A stretch of 22,460 nucleotides of DNA from JALORV01 sp035255845 (GTDB lineage: Bacteria > Pseudomonadota > Gammaproteobacteria > Burkholderiales > Burkholderiaceae_F), in the NCBI GenBank assembly GCA_035255845.1, contig DATEZE010000307.1:1-22460 (forward strand). The letters are read 5' to 3'. Positions within the stretch are counted from its first letter, which is position 1. Every line of letters begins with the position of its first letter. Below are positions 6,867 through 14,885 of the stretch, piece by piece. The translations under genes and the position numbers were made by a program. The notes under the pieces were generated by a model. That model did no database searches, was not told the DNA's origin, and worked only from the letters and a program-made list of their open reading frames with translations.

Positions 6867-7492
6867 TTCTTCCCTTCCGGCGCTGCGGGCGGAGTCGAGC
6901 CGCCCTTCGGTGTGCCGTATGCCGTGGCCCAACCGATCACTTCGGAACCCTTGCCACGCACGGTGACACGCTCGCGGAAGATGTTGGCGATGACGTCGCC
7001 GTCGCCGGCGAGCAGCGCTTTGGTGGAACACATCTCGGCGCACAGTGGAAGCTTGCCCGCGGCGATTCGGTTTTGACCGTACTTGCTGTACTGCTCTTCC
7101 TCGCTGCCCTTGCCAGGTCCGCCCTGGCAGAACGTGCACTTATCCATCTTGCCGCGCGCACCAAAGGCGCCAGCTTGTGGAAACTGCGGTGCGCCGAAGG
7201 GGCAGGCATACAGACAGTAACCGCAGCCGATGCACTGGTCCTTGTCGTGCAACACAACACCGTCTTCGCTCCGGGTGAAGCAATCGACCGGGCAAACCGC
7301 CATGCACGGTGCATCCGAGCAATGCATGCAGGCCACCGAGATCGAGCGCTCTCCGGGCACGCCATCGTTCAGAGTAACGACGCGCCGACGATTGACGCCC
7401 CATGGGACGTCATTAGCATTCTTGCAGGCCGTGACGCAACCGTTGCATTCGATGCAGCGGTTGGCATCACAGATGAATTTCATGCGGGCCAT
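6863..7492 (-). CDS. fdh3B: Formate dehydrogenase beta subunit, four-cluster ferredoxin type
   Basis: A 209-residue electron-transfer subunit of the type often annotated FDH3 subunit beta. Sixteen cysteines are arranged for four [4Fe-4S] clusters: C13-x2-C16-x2-C19-x3-C23; C55-x2-C58-x4-C63-x3-C67; C87-x2-C90-x2-C93-x3-C97; and C119-x2-C122 with C151-x3-C155. It carries electrons from the catalytic subunit to the membrane cytochrome b. There is no C-terminal transmembrane helix, unlike the longer E. coli FdnH (about 294 residues). AAGGAG precedes the ATG. It lies 31 bases downstream of the catalytic-subunit gene, and its stop overlaps the lipoprotein start. Confidence 0.95.
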   Translation of the reverse strand: MARMKFICDANRCIECNGCVTACKNANDVPWGVNRRRVVTLNDGVPGERSISVACMHCSDAPCMAVCPVDCFTRSEDGVVLHDKDQCIGCGYCLYACPFGAPQFPQAGAFGARGKMDKCTFCQGGPGKGSEEEQYSKYGQNRIAAGKLPLCAEMCSTKALLAGDGDVIANIFRERVTVRGKGSEVIGWATAYGTPKGGSTPPAAPEGKK

Positions 7493-7523
7493 CGTGAGTC
7501 TCCTTGTTCGTCCTCGAGGCTTC

Positions 7524-10487
7524 TCAGGCCTGCTTGACGACTTGGCAGAGGGAACACTTCGTCCCTTCCTGCATCATCGTCACCGAGTCGTATCCGTAGG
7601 TCGTGCTGGTGTTTATTGACTCACCGCGAACGATCGGCGCCGATCCCTCCGGATAGCTGTCCAGCAGATCCTTGCCTTGCCACCACCCGGCAAAGTGGAA
7701 CGGCATGAACACCGTGTCCGGGCCGACCCTCTCAGTCACCAGGGCCATGACCTTGAGCTTCGCGCCGGTCGGGGTGTTGACCCAGACCCATTCGCCGTTG
7801 CGAATGCCGCGGTCGTTGGCAGCTTTCGGATTGATCTCGATGAACATGTTCTGCTGCAGTTCGGCCAGCCAGGGGTTCGAACGCGTTTCATCGCCGCCGC
7901 CCTCGTATTCCACCAGGCGGCCAGAGGTCATCACGAGCGGGTATTTCTCGTAGACCTTGTCGGCGATGTTCTTGTCCTGCACGGTCTTGTAAAGCGTCGG
8001 GAGGCGCCAGAAGTCCTTCCGGTCGGCGTACGTCGGGTACTTTGCGACCAGGTCGGGACGATTGCTGTACAACGGCTCGCGGTGGATCGGGACGGGATCA
8101 GGGAAGTTCCAGACCAGGGCACGCGCCTTGGCATTACCGAACGGATGACATTGGTGCTTGGTCATCACGACCCGGATGATCCCGCCGGAAAGATCGGTCT
8201 TCCAGTTCTTGCCCTCGGCCGCCTTCTTTTCGTCGTCGGTCAGTTCATTCCACCAGCCGAGCTTCTTCAGGAATACATGGTCGAACTCGGGGTAGCCCGT
8301 CGTAATCTCGGCGCCTTTCGAGTGCGAGCCTGCTTCGGCCAGCAGGTTGACGCCATCCCGCTCGACACCGAAGTTGGCGCGGAAGTTGCCCCCGCCGTTC
8401 ATCACGGACTTGGAGGTGTCATACAGGTTGGATGAACCCGGGTGCTTCATCTCCGGCGTGCCGTAGCACGGCCATGGCAACCCGAAGTAATCGCCGTCGC
8501 ACGGACCGCCATTGGCCCGCAGCGTCTTCTCGTCGAAGGTGCCCATATGCTTCATGTGCAGCTTCAGCCGCTCAGGGCTCTGACCGGTGTAGCCGATGGT
8601 CCACGTGCCTTTGTTGATGTCGTTCGCGAGAATGTCCTCGATTACTGGCTCGTCCCAGCCTCCGGCACCCGGCATCGTCCGAATGTTCTGCTTGCCATTT
8701 CGTTTGCCCAGCAACTGGTCGGCGAAGCCCCACTTCTGCGCAAAGCGCAGCATGATTGCGTGATCAGTCCGCGACTCGAACAAGGGCTCGATGACTTTCT
8801 CACGCCATTGCACCGAACGGCCTGAGGCCGTGACGGAGCCCGACGTCTCGAACTGCGTGCACGCGGGAAGCAGGTAAACGGTGCGGTTCGGATTGACCTT
8901 GGAACCTTCAGGCGACGGCATGGCCGCCCACGCGGCGGTCGCCGACGGATACGGATCGACCACGACCAGCAGATCGAGCGCGTCCATGGCCTTCTTCATT
9001 TCGAGCCCGCGCGTCTGCGAATTCGGTGCGTGGCCCCAATAGAACACGGCCCGCAGGTTCGGCCCCTGTCCGATCGCATCGTTCGGCTCGAGCACCGCAT
9101 CGATCCAGCGACTGACCGTTGTGCCGGGCTTGGTCATCAACGCTTCGGATGCAAAGCGCTTCTTGAGCCAGTCCAGGTCGATGTTCCAGACATTCGCCCA
9201 GTGCGACCACGATCCCGGCGCAATGCCGTAGTAGCCGGGCAGGGAGTCGGGATTTGGTCCGACGTCGGTCGCGCCCTGCACGTTGTCGTGGCCGCGGAAG
9301 ATGTTTGTTCCGCCGCCGGAAACGCCAACATTTCCAAGGACCAGTTGGAGAATGCAGGAGGCGCGCACGATTGCGTTGCCAATCGTGTGCTGCGTCTGCC
9401 CCATGCACCAGACGATCGTGCTGGGTCGGTTCTTGGCCATGATCTCGGCCGCCAGGAGCACCTGGTCTTCGGGTACGCCGCAGGCTTCGGTCACCTTGTC
9501 GGGGGTCCACTTCATGACCTCCTCTTTGACCTTGTCCATGCCGTAGACCCGCGCAGCGATGTACGCCTTGTCCTCCCAGCCGTTCTTGAAGATGTGGTAA
9601 ATCATCCCGTACAGGAACGGGATATCGCTGCCCCCGCGCAGCCGGATGTAGTGATCTGCTTTGGCCGCGGTGCGAGTAAAGCGCGGATCGACGACGATCA
9701 TCTTCGCGCCGGTCTCCTTCGCGTGCAGCGTGAAAAGCATCGACACTGGGTGCGCCTCAGCCGCATTCGACCCGATGTACAACATCGCCTTCGTATTCAG
9801 CATGTCGTTGTACGAGTTCGTCATCGCGCCATAGCCCCAAGTGTTCGCCACACCGGCGACCGTAGTGGAGTGGCAGATGCGGGCCTGGTGGTCACAGTTA
9901 TTGGTGCCCCAGAGCGAAACGAACTTGCGCAGCAGTTGGGCCTGCTCGTTGTTGTGCTTGGACGAGCCGATGAAGTAGGCAGCGTCAGGACCGGATTCTT
10001 CGCGGATCTTCGACATCTTCGCGGTGATCTCGTCGATCGCCTGGTCCCAGCTGATGCGCTGGTATTTGCCGTCGACCAGCTTCATCGGGTATTTCAGCCG
10101 GTGCGAGTGCTCAGTCATGCCATGTTCACGCACCGAAGCACCCTTGGCGCAGTGCGCGCCCATGTTCAGCGGTGAATCGAACACTGGCTCCTGCCGCACC
10201 CACACGCCATTTTTCACGACCGCATCGACCGCGCAGCCGACGGAGCAGTGCGTGCACACCGTGCGGCGTACCTGTTCGCCGGTGGCCTCCGGCGCAGCCG
10301 CCGTAGCCGCCTGCGCCTCGCCGATGGCACCGTACGGAAGTTGAGCCGCGAACGCGGCGGCTCCAGCGGTCACGCCGGAGCGCTTGAGAAACGTGCGTCG
10401 ATCGATCGTTCGACCGCGCATTCCGGAAACAGCGCGTGCAAGGCGACCCTGGGCCGTCGCGGCACCCGCAGACTTTTTCGTGAGCAT
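7524..10487 (-). CDS. fdhA: Formate dehydrogenase catalytic (alpha) subunit, cysteine type
   Basis: A 987-residue molybdopterin-guanine-dinucleotide oxidoreductase that oxidises formate to CO2. A twin-arginine signal DRRTFLK (residues 29-35) plus a hydrophobic stretch marks Tat export of the folded enzyme to the periplasm. A [4Fe-4S] site follows (C78-x2-C81-x3-C85, then C113). The active-site loop RICHSTTVAG places Cys205-His206 where E. coli FdnG has selenocysteine-His; the codon is an ordinary Cys codon, so no SECIS element is needed. The segments STIVWCMGQTQHTIGNA and GNVGVSGGGTNIFRGHDNVQ are typical of the family. The C-terminal molybdopterin-binding domain contains VMTSGRLVEYEGGGDETRSN. 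GGGAG precedes the ATG. Whether the metal is Mo or W cannot be told from sequence. Confidence 0.97.
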   Translation of the reverse strand: MLTKKSAGAATAQGRLARAVSGMRGRTIDRRTFLKRSGVTAGAAAFAAQLPYGAIGEAQAATAAAPEATGEQVRRTVCTHCSVGCAVDAVVKNGVWVRQEPVFDSPLNMGAHCAKGASVREHGMTEHSHRLKYPMKLVDGKYQRISWDQAIDEITAKMSKIREESGPDAAYFIGSSKHNNEQAQLLRKFVSLWGTNNCDHQARICHSTTVAGVANTWGYGAMTNSYNDMLNTKAMLYIGSNAAEAHPVSMLFTLHAKETGAKMIVVDPRFTRTAAKADHYIRLRGGSDIPFLYGMIYHIFKNGWEDKAYIAARVYGMDKVKEEVMKWTPDKVTEACGVPEDQVLLAAEIMAKNRPSTIVWCMGQTQHTIGNAIVRASCILQLVLGNVGVSGGGTNIFRGHDNVQGATDVGPNPDSLPGYYGIAPGSWSHWANVWNIDLDWLKKRFASEALMTKPGTTVSRWIDAVLEPNDAIGQGPNLRAVFYWGHAPNSQTRGLEMKKAMDALDLLVVVDPYPSATAAWAAMPSPEGSKVNPNRTVYLLPACTQFETSGSVTASGRSVQWREKVIEPLFESRTDHAIMLRFAQKWGFADQLLGKRNGKQNIRTMPGAGGWDEPVIEDILANDINKGTWTIGYTGQSPERLKLHMKHMGTFDEKTLRANGGPCDGDYFGLPWPCYGTPEMKHPGSSNLYDTSKSVMNGGGNFRANFGVERDGVNLLAEAGSHSKGAEITTGYPEFDHVFLKKLGWWNELTDDEKKAAEGKNWKTDLSGGIIRVVMTKHQCHPFGNAKARALVWNFPDPVPIHREPLYSNRPDLVAKYPTYADRKDFWRLPTLYKTVQDKNIADKVYEKYPLVMTSGRLVEYEGGGDETRSNPWLAELQQNMFIEINPKAANDRGIRNGEWVWVNTPTGAKLKVMALVTERVGPDTVFMPFHFAGWWQGKDLLDSYPEGSAPIVRGESINTSTTYGYDSVTMMQEGTKCSLCQVVKQA

Positions 10488-10499
10488 CGGGGTCTCCCG

Positions 10500-10700
10500 T
10501 CAGACCTGGGTCGTGCGGTAGTAATTTCGGATGTGCGCGGTTTCTCGATAACCGGTCTGCGTCGAAGCATCGGCACCCGCCGCACGTATCGCAGCTTTGC
10601 GCTCGGCGACGATGGTCGTCGCCATGGCCGCCGCCGCAGTTGCGCCACCGATCGCGACAGCCTTGAAGAAGCCGCGACGGCTTGGCTTTACGTTAGTCAT
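10500..10700 (-). CDS. fdhX: Formate dehydrogenase region Tat-target small protein
   Basis: A 66-residue protein that is almost entirely a twin-arginine signal: SRRGFFKAVAIGGATAAA with Arg8-Arg9. A short tail ends ETAHIRNYYRTTQV. It matches the small family known as formate dehydrogenase region TAT target (TIGR02811 as I recall), which sits just upstream of the catalytic subunit in many proteobacteria. The tail HIRNYYRTT is its hallmark. Its function is unproven; a role in FDH export or assembly is inferred from constant linkage. AAGGAG lies nine bases upstream of the ATG, and the gene ends 12 bases before the catalytic-subunit start. The symbol is informal. Confidence 0.9.
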   Translation of the reverse strand: MTNVKPSRRGFFKAVAIGGATAAAAMATTIVAERKAAIRAAGADASTQTGYRETAHIRNYYRTTQV

Positions 10701-10779
10701 ATGAATGCTCCTTCATAGCGCTATCCATCATCCCCTAAGCGTCAACGGGCAGTCAATGCTCGGTCTCCCTGCGCGGTAA

Positions 10780-11394
10780 CTAGCCCATCTCGAATTGAGC
10801 CAGATCGGAGTCGAGAAACACTTCAAGCATGTTAACTGTTGCCTTGTAGTAGTCACTGAGGTCCACCTTGTGCGCCGCGTCACAAAACGCTCTGTATGCC
10901 GGTTGCAGGTAGCCGGCAAAGAACTCCCGCTGCCGCTGCAACGACTGCAGATCCGAACCGGCGGCCACGAGATGGCGCATGACTTCCAACACTGCGGTGA
11001 GGTTATCTTCCGGCTCGGCTGAAGCGGCAGTACGCGCGAGTCCGAGCTCAGTCAGCGTGTCGCGCAGTTTTACCAGAACGGTTTCTTTGCGCGTACCCGG
11101 ATGGTAGTGCGACAGATAAGTGCTGACGGGTGCCTTGCCCACTCCAATGAAGGTTGTATCGAACTCCAGCTTCGCGTCCCGCGCCGACGTGTGCGCCGCC
11201 GCCTGAGCCAGCTCGTTGAGGGCCTGAGCCAGGGCGCCGTCGCCCTCGACGCTTCCGGCCGACTGCGCAAGCGCACGTAACAGACCTTCGTCCGGGCCGG
11301 CGGCGAACAAACGCGCCAGCAGCGCGTAAAGCTGCAGACGCCCCTCATCCTCAGGCTCCAAGGTCACGCTCCTCGCTGCACTGGCCGTGCTCAT
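10780..11394 (-). CDS. TorD/DmsD-family molybdoenzyme chaperone
   Basis: A 204-residue, largely helical protein of the TorD family, cytoplasmic chaperones that bind the Tat signal of a molybdoenzyme and guard cofactor insertion before export. Family features include RLQLYALLARLFAAGP near the N terminus, the segment LEFDTTFIGVGKAPVSTYLS, and PEDNLTAVLEVMRHLVA, which resembles the conserved E-P-x-D-H motif region but reads PEDN. The most likely client is the FDH alpha subunit encoded two genes downstream. Its ATG overlaps the stop of the polyferredoxin gene (ATGA), indicating translational coupling. Confidence 0.9.
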   Translation of the reverse strand: MSTASAARSVTLEPEDEGRLQLYALLARLFAAGPDEGLLRALAQSAGSVEGDGALAQALNELAQAAAHTSARDAKLEFDTTFIGVGKAPVSTYLSHYHPGTRKETVLVKLRDTLTELGLARTAASAEPEDNLTAVLEVMRHLVAAGSDLQSLQRQREFFAGYLQPAYRAFCDAAHKVDLSDYYKATVNMLEVFLDSDLAQFEMG

Positions 11395-13469
11395 CGCTTG
11401 ATGTCGAAGATCGAGGTCTCGTCGGGCGACTGCATCATGTCGATCACACGACAATCGGCACACATCTGGATGCGGCGCAGCGCGGTGCCGGCGAACATCG
11501 GATGCGCGCCCAGACGGCCCGTCATCACGTCGATCATCTGTCGCGTGCCGAACGGCGTTCCGCAACGCACGCAATGGAACGGCTCGGCTTCGTTCAGTGT
11601 GACCGGCTGACGCGCCGCCGGTGTCACCAGGAGACGCGGCACCAGGCTGATCGCCTGCTCGGGGCATGTGATCTCGCACAGGCCGCACTGCACGCAGTTG
11701 TGCTCGATGAAGCGCAGCTTGGGTGCATCCTCCGCATCCTGCAGTGCAGAACTCGGGCAAGCGCCGATGCAGGCCTTGCACAGGGTGCAGCGGGACGCGT
11801 CGATGGCGAGGGTGCCGAACGGCGAACCCTGAGGCAGTGCGATCTGCTCCGGCGGCGCCGACGCCTGCCGCACCAAATGATCAATCGCGAAATCGAGCGT
11901 CTCGCGCTTGCGGTTGGACAAGTGAAACTTTGCGGGCTCCGCGACACTCGCTGCCGGCTGCGACGACCACAGCGCTACCTGCAGCGCCGCGGGTTCCTCG
12001 GCACGCACGGCCTGCCAGTGCGTGCCGCTGTAGCCCAGTCCGTTGAGGATCGCGCCGGCGAGAAGCGCCTGTTGGTCCAGCAGGGCGCCGTGCTCGTCGG
12101 CGCCAGTGTCATCGAGCAGCGAGAAGATCTGGCTCGCACCGTAGGCGATGGCGCCCAGCACAACGTCGATGCCAATCGCCGCGACGCTGTGCACTTCGAT
12201 CGGCACTACCCGCGCCGGCAGCCCCTTGCCCACTCGCGCCAGCCGGGAGATCAGTGCTCGACCGCTCTTGCCGTTGTGGAACAGCAGCGCGGCATCCTTG
12301 CCGCCGGCCCCCCGATACACCGACAGCAGCTTGCGCAAGCGCGTACCGATGTCCGCCACGCCGGGATAGGCAAAACGGAGCGCACCCGTCGGACACGTGG
12401 TGGCGCAGTCACCACATCCCATACAGAGGAAGGGATGCGCCCAGATCTTGTCGCCAAGCGACCGGACGGCGTCCGTCGCGCAGACGTCGAGACAGCGCGT
12501 GCAGCCGGTCTTGGTGTTGCGACTGTGCGCGCAGAGCTTCTCTTCATATTGCACGTATCGCGGCTTCTCGAACTCGCCCACCATCTGCACCAGCCGCGTC
12601 GCCGCCTGCGCCTGCTCCAGCGGATCGGCGCCCGGCGCCATGTAACCGAATGGCTTCTCGGGCATGCGCAGCAACGGCTGCGCGGACAGGTCGAACACCA
12701 GATCGAACTGTTCGGTGCGCGTCGACTCGGCACGGTCAAAGTCGATGGCGCCGATCGCTCCACAAGCCTTAACGCAGGCGCGGTGCGACTTGCAGCGCGT
12801 GAGATCGACCTGGTAGGTGAGGTCGATTGCATCCTCCGGGCAGGCCTTGATGCACGCGTTGCAGCGGGTGCAGACCTCCAGATCGATAGGGTTTACCTGT
12901 TGCCACTGGACCTCGAACTTGCCCAGATATCCCTGCACAGATCGCGGCGTCCCGGACCACACCGGGTAACGACGGATCTCCGGCAGTTCCGCGCCCCTGG
13001 CCGTCGTGATCAGGACCGCGACCGAGAGGCTGTCGGCGAGTTGCTCAGCCCAGGCGATTGCCGCCTCGGCCGGGCCGATGATCAGCAGTTCGCCCTTCGA
13101 CGAGTACGAGGACACTGCGACCGGTTCGGGCTCGGGCAGATCCGCCAGCGCCAGCAGGGCGGCGATCTTCGCAGTCGCGGAGGGGCCTTCAGCCGACCAT
13201 CCGGCCGCCTCGCGAATGTTGACGAAGTTCAGCTCCGTTGAAGCGCCAGCGCCGGCGGCCAGCTCCGTAAACAGGGGGGCCTCCTGCGTACAGGCCACCG
13301 TGCAGTTGGAGGCTTCGAGCGCCGAGGTAAAGCCGTCGACCTCCTTACGGCACAACTCGGTGTAGATCGGGATCGCCTCGCGCCCGAGCGCGCGCCCGAG
13401 CGCCGCCCCGTCCAACGTCATCGTGCGATTGCAGTTGCAGACTTTTAGCGTGTTGCCAGGTGCGGCCAT
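11391..13469 (-). CDS. Large 4Fe-4S polyferredoxin of the FDH accessory module
   Basis: A 692-residue soluble iron-sulfur protein found with betaproteobacterial FDH genes. At least five clear cluster motifs are visible: C200/203/206/210, C323/326/330 with C313, C349/352/355/359, C561/564/567/571 and C592/595/598/602. A sixth, partial set is C226/232/236. Two C-x2-C pairs near the C terminus (C633/636, C670/673) look more like a zinc or rubredoxin knuckle. Residues 1-60 carry five more Cys (11, 13, 40, 56, 60). Residues about 390-455 (ALLFHNGKSGRALI, then a GAIAYGASQIFSLL segment) lack Cys and may resemble MvhD-type domains. There is no signal peptide or membrane span, so it is cytoplasmic. 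It may supply electrons during FDH maturation or act as a soluble partner; the function is not established. Confidence 0.88.
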   Translation of the reverse strand: MAAPGNTLKVCNCNRTMTLDGAALGRALGREAIPIYTELCRKEVDGFTSALEASNCTVACTQEAPLFTELAAGAGASTELNFVNIREAAGWSAEGPSATAKIAALLALADLPEPEPVAVSSYSSKGELLIIGPAEAAIAWAEQLADSLSVAVLITTARGAELPEIRRYPVWSGTPRSVQGYLGKFEVQWQQVNPIDLEVCTRCNACIKACPEDAIDLTYQVDLTRCKSHRACVKACGAIGAIDFDRAESTRTEQFDLVFDLSAQPLLRMPEKPFGYMAPGADPLEQAQAATRLVQMVGEFEKPRYVQYEEKLCAHSRNTKTGCTRCLDVCATDAVRSLGDKIWAHPFLCMGCGDCATTCPTGALRFAYPGVADIGTRLRKLLSVYRGAGGKDAALLFHNGKSGRALISRLARVGKGLPARVVPIEVHSVAAIGIDVVLGAIAYGASQIFSLLDDTGADEHGALLDQQALLAGAILNGLGYSGTHWQAVRAEEPAALQVALWSSQPAASVAEPAKFHLSNRKRETLDFAIDHLVRQASAPPEQIALPQGSPFGTLAIDASRCTLCKACIGACPSSALQDAEDAPKLRFIEHNCVQCGLCEITCPEQAISLVPRLLVTPAARQPVTLNEAEPFHCVRCGTPFGTRQMIDVMTGRLGAHPMFAGTALRRIQMCADCRVIDMMQSPDETSIFDIKR

Positions 13470-13475
13470 GCGGGC

Positions 13476-14189
13476 TCAGGAAGAAGATGGGTCGGATGCG
13501 GCTACCTTGCCCGACTGACCGGCAGGCGGTGACGAGATGTCCAACGGTCTGGCCGGATCATCGTCTGACGCTGCAGGTGCTGCGCCCGGTGCAGCGGGCA
13601 CGCCGGAAGTCGCATCGACGCTCGCGTCATCTGCAGCGGTGCCGCGTTCTTCAGCGCTGGCATCAGAAACTGTCACGGCACCCACCGCCGAACCTCGAGC
13701 ATCGCCCGCCGCGCTGGTCGGCGCTTCGGCCGCTTCCACCGCAGCGCGTTCGGAATCGGACAGAAAATCGCGCGCGCTCGGCAGGCGCATTCGCACCGCG
13801 GCCGGCAGCGGCTCGAACTGCGTGTAGTCGTCGACGTACACATCCAGCATGTCCATCTGATTGAAGTGCGGGTCGGCGAAGAGTTTCTTTAGCGCTGCAT
13901 GGCGCAGGTCGTCAGCGACGGGCTGTTGGAAGAACGCTTGGTAGTCAGACCGCAGGCCATCGAGCGATTCGATAGGCGGCAACGGCACTTCAGTCGACGG
14001 GGTCGGTACGCGCGCCGACGCAGACGCGGAGACCGGCCCGTCGCCCGCCACCGCCTCGCCTCCAACCTTTGCTGTTGGTGCCGAAGGCTCCTCCGGCGCA
14101 GCAACGTCAGCAGGCCGCTCTGCCTCACGCTCCGCCGCCCGCTTACGCCGCGACCACCGCGCGAGGAACGAATCCGGATCAGCGCTCAT
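13476..14189 (-). CDS. DUF3306 domain-containing protein
   Basis: A 237-residue protein with the DUF3306 hallmarks. The start SFLARWSRRKRAA is basic and polar. The conserved core runs LPPIESLDGLRSDYQAFF, then LRHAALKKLFADPHFNQMD and DYTQFEPLPA. The last 90 residues are low-complexity Ala/Ser/Asp/Pro and probably disordered. The core LRHAALKKLF-DPHFN resembles a short helical interaction motif. DUF3306 proteins occur with DUF3305, polyferredoxin and TorD genes in FDH loci, so a role in cytoplasmic FDH maturation is inferred. The gene ends six bases before the polyferredoxin start. Its own Shine-Dalgarno is weak (ACAGG), which suggests coupling to upstream translation. Confidence 0.88.
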   Translation of the reverse strand: MSADPDSFLARWSRRKRAAEREAERPADVAAPEEPSAPTAKVGGEAVAGDGPVSASASARVPTPSTEVPLPPIESLDGLRSDYQAFFQQPVADDLRHAALKKLFADPHFNQMDMLDVYVDDYTQFEPLPAAVRMRLPSARDFLSDSERAAVEAAEAPTSAAGDARGSAVGAVTVSDASAEERGTAADDASVDATSGVPAAPGAAPAASDDDPARPLDISSPPAGQSGKVAASDPSSS

Positions 14190-14261
14190 TCAGATACCTG
14201 TCGTCGCGTGCGCGTGACGCACACCGTGATGAGCATGCGATACAGCCGTGAGTTCATCCAT
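14190..14261 (-). CDS. Possible His-rich 23-aa leader peptide between DUF3305 and DUF3306
   Basis: This ATG-to-TGA frame overlaps the last eight bases of the DUF3305 gene, and its stop lies flush against the DUF3306 ATG. The peptide MDELTAVSHAHHGVRHAHAT has five His among 23 residues. There is no separate Shine-Dalgarno, so it could only be translated by re-initiation after DUF3305. It may be a chance frame in the 64-base gap. Confidence 0.15.
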   Translation of the reverse strand: MDELTAVSHAHHGVRHAHATTGI

Positions 14262-14757
14262 TGTCGCGCTTGGCGCCGAGGAACGACGCCGGTGCCGGAC
14301 GGCGCTTCTTCTCCGGCACCTGAAGATGCTGCTGCGTAAAAGCCGCAACCCACGGCAGCCACTCGCTGGGCATCGGCACGGCCTCGACCTGGGCACCGCC
14401 ATCCAAGCGCCGAGCCGCCTCGTGATAACTGAGCGTGACCCACTTTGGATCCGCGCCGCTCTCAGCGAGTTCCCATTCCACGAACGCGACTGGCTGGTCC
14501 GTGGTCAGGTTCAGGTAGTAGCCCTCGGCTTCGGTGCGATTCAGTTCGACCTTAAAGCCGAGGTGCAGCCACTGCTCGCCCGACGCATTGCGTTCCAGCA
14601 GGATCGGCGATTGATCGCGCGCGCCATCGCGCTCGATGACCGCAACGGGTACCCAGATTTCGGATGTCCACGGGTTGTCAACGATTCGCTTGGCGGTCAC
14701 GACCGCGGCCGGTCTTCGCAACGGGTTCTGCACGGCGTTGATGTTATCTTCTTTCAC
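14254..14757 (-). CDS. DUF3305 domain-containing protein
   Basis: A protein of about 167 residues (start uncertain) with DUF3305 features. WTSEIWVPVAVIERD opens a beta-rich domain, followed by QWLHLGFKVELNRTEAEGYYLNL and PVAFVEWELAE. The helix SYHEAARRLDGGAQVEAVPMP ends WLPWVAAFTQQHL. The GTG at 14757 is taken as start; an in-frame TTG at 14796 is possible, and a GGAGGG lies between the two but too far from the GTG to decide. It is the first gene of the FDH operon and is divergent from fdhD. The function is unknown; strict linkage to FDH genes implies a maturation or quality-control role. Confidence 0.85.
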   Translation of the reverse strand: MKEDNINAVQNPLRRPAAVVTAKRIVDNPWTSEIWVPVAVIERDGARDQSPILLERNASGEQWLHLGFKVELNRTEAEGYYLNLTTDQPVAFVEWELAESGADPKWVTLSYHEAARRLDGGAQVEAVPMPSEWLPWVAAFTQQHLQVPEKKRRPAPASFLGAKRDNG

Positions 14758-14885
14758 TCTGCAGAGATTAGTCCCTCCTGTGATTGACGAGCGCAAACTG
14801 GAACAGGCGCGCAGGGTCTTTTGCTAGCCGCGCGCTGATCTGTGATGCACCCTAAGCGCGGCACAAGTCCAGGATTCCACCGACG
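14758..14885. promoter_or_regulatory. Divergent intergenic region between FDH operon and fdhD
   Basis: These 128 bases separate the start of the minus-strand FDH operon from the plus-strand fdhD-mobA genes, so promoters for both must lie here or in the adjoining coding sequence. I could not identify convincing -35/-10 or -24/-12 pairs. FdhD has only a weak upstream AGGA. Confidence 0.4.

Noticed and set aside
9871..9876. Selenocysteine at the FDH active site
   Set aside because: The active-site codon in RICHSTTV is a normal Cys codon in an uninterrupted frame, so no UGA recoding is needed.
9030..10175. Long open frame (about 380 codons) on the plus strand opposite the FDH catalytic subunit
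   Set aside because: It is antisense to a clearly conserved gene and its translation has no recognisable domain; such shadows are common in high-GC DNA.
11502..13241. Open frame of about 579 codons on the plus strand opposite the polyferredoxin gene
   Set aside because: The sense strand encodes regular Cys cluster motifs; the antisense product is Arg/His-rich and non-conserved in appearance.
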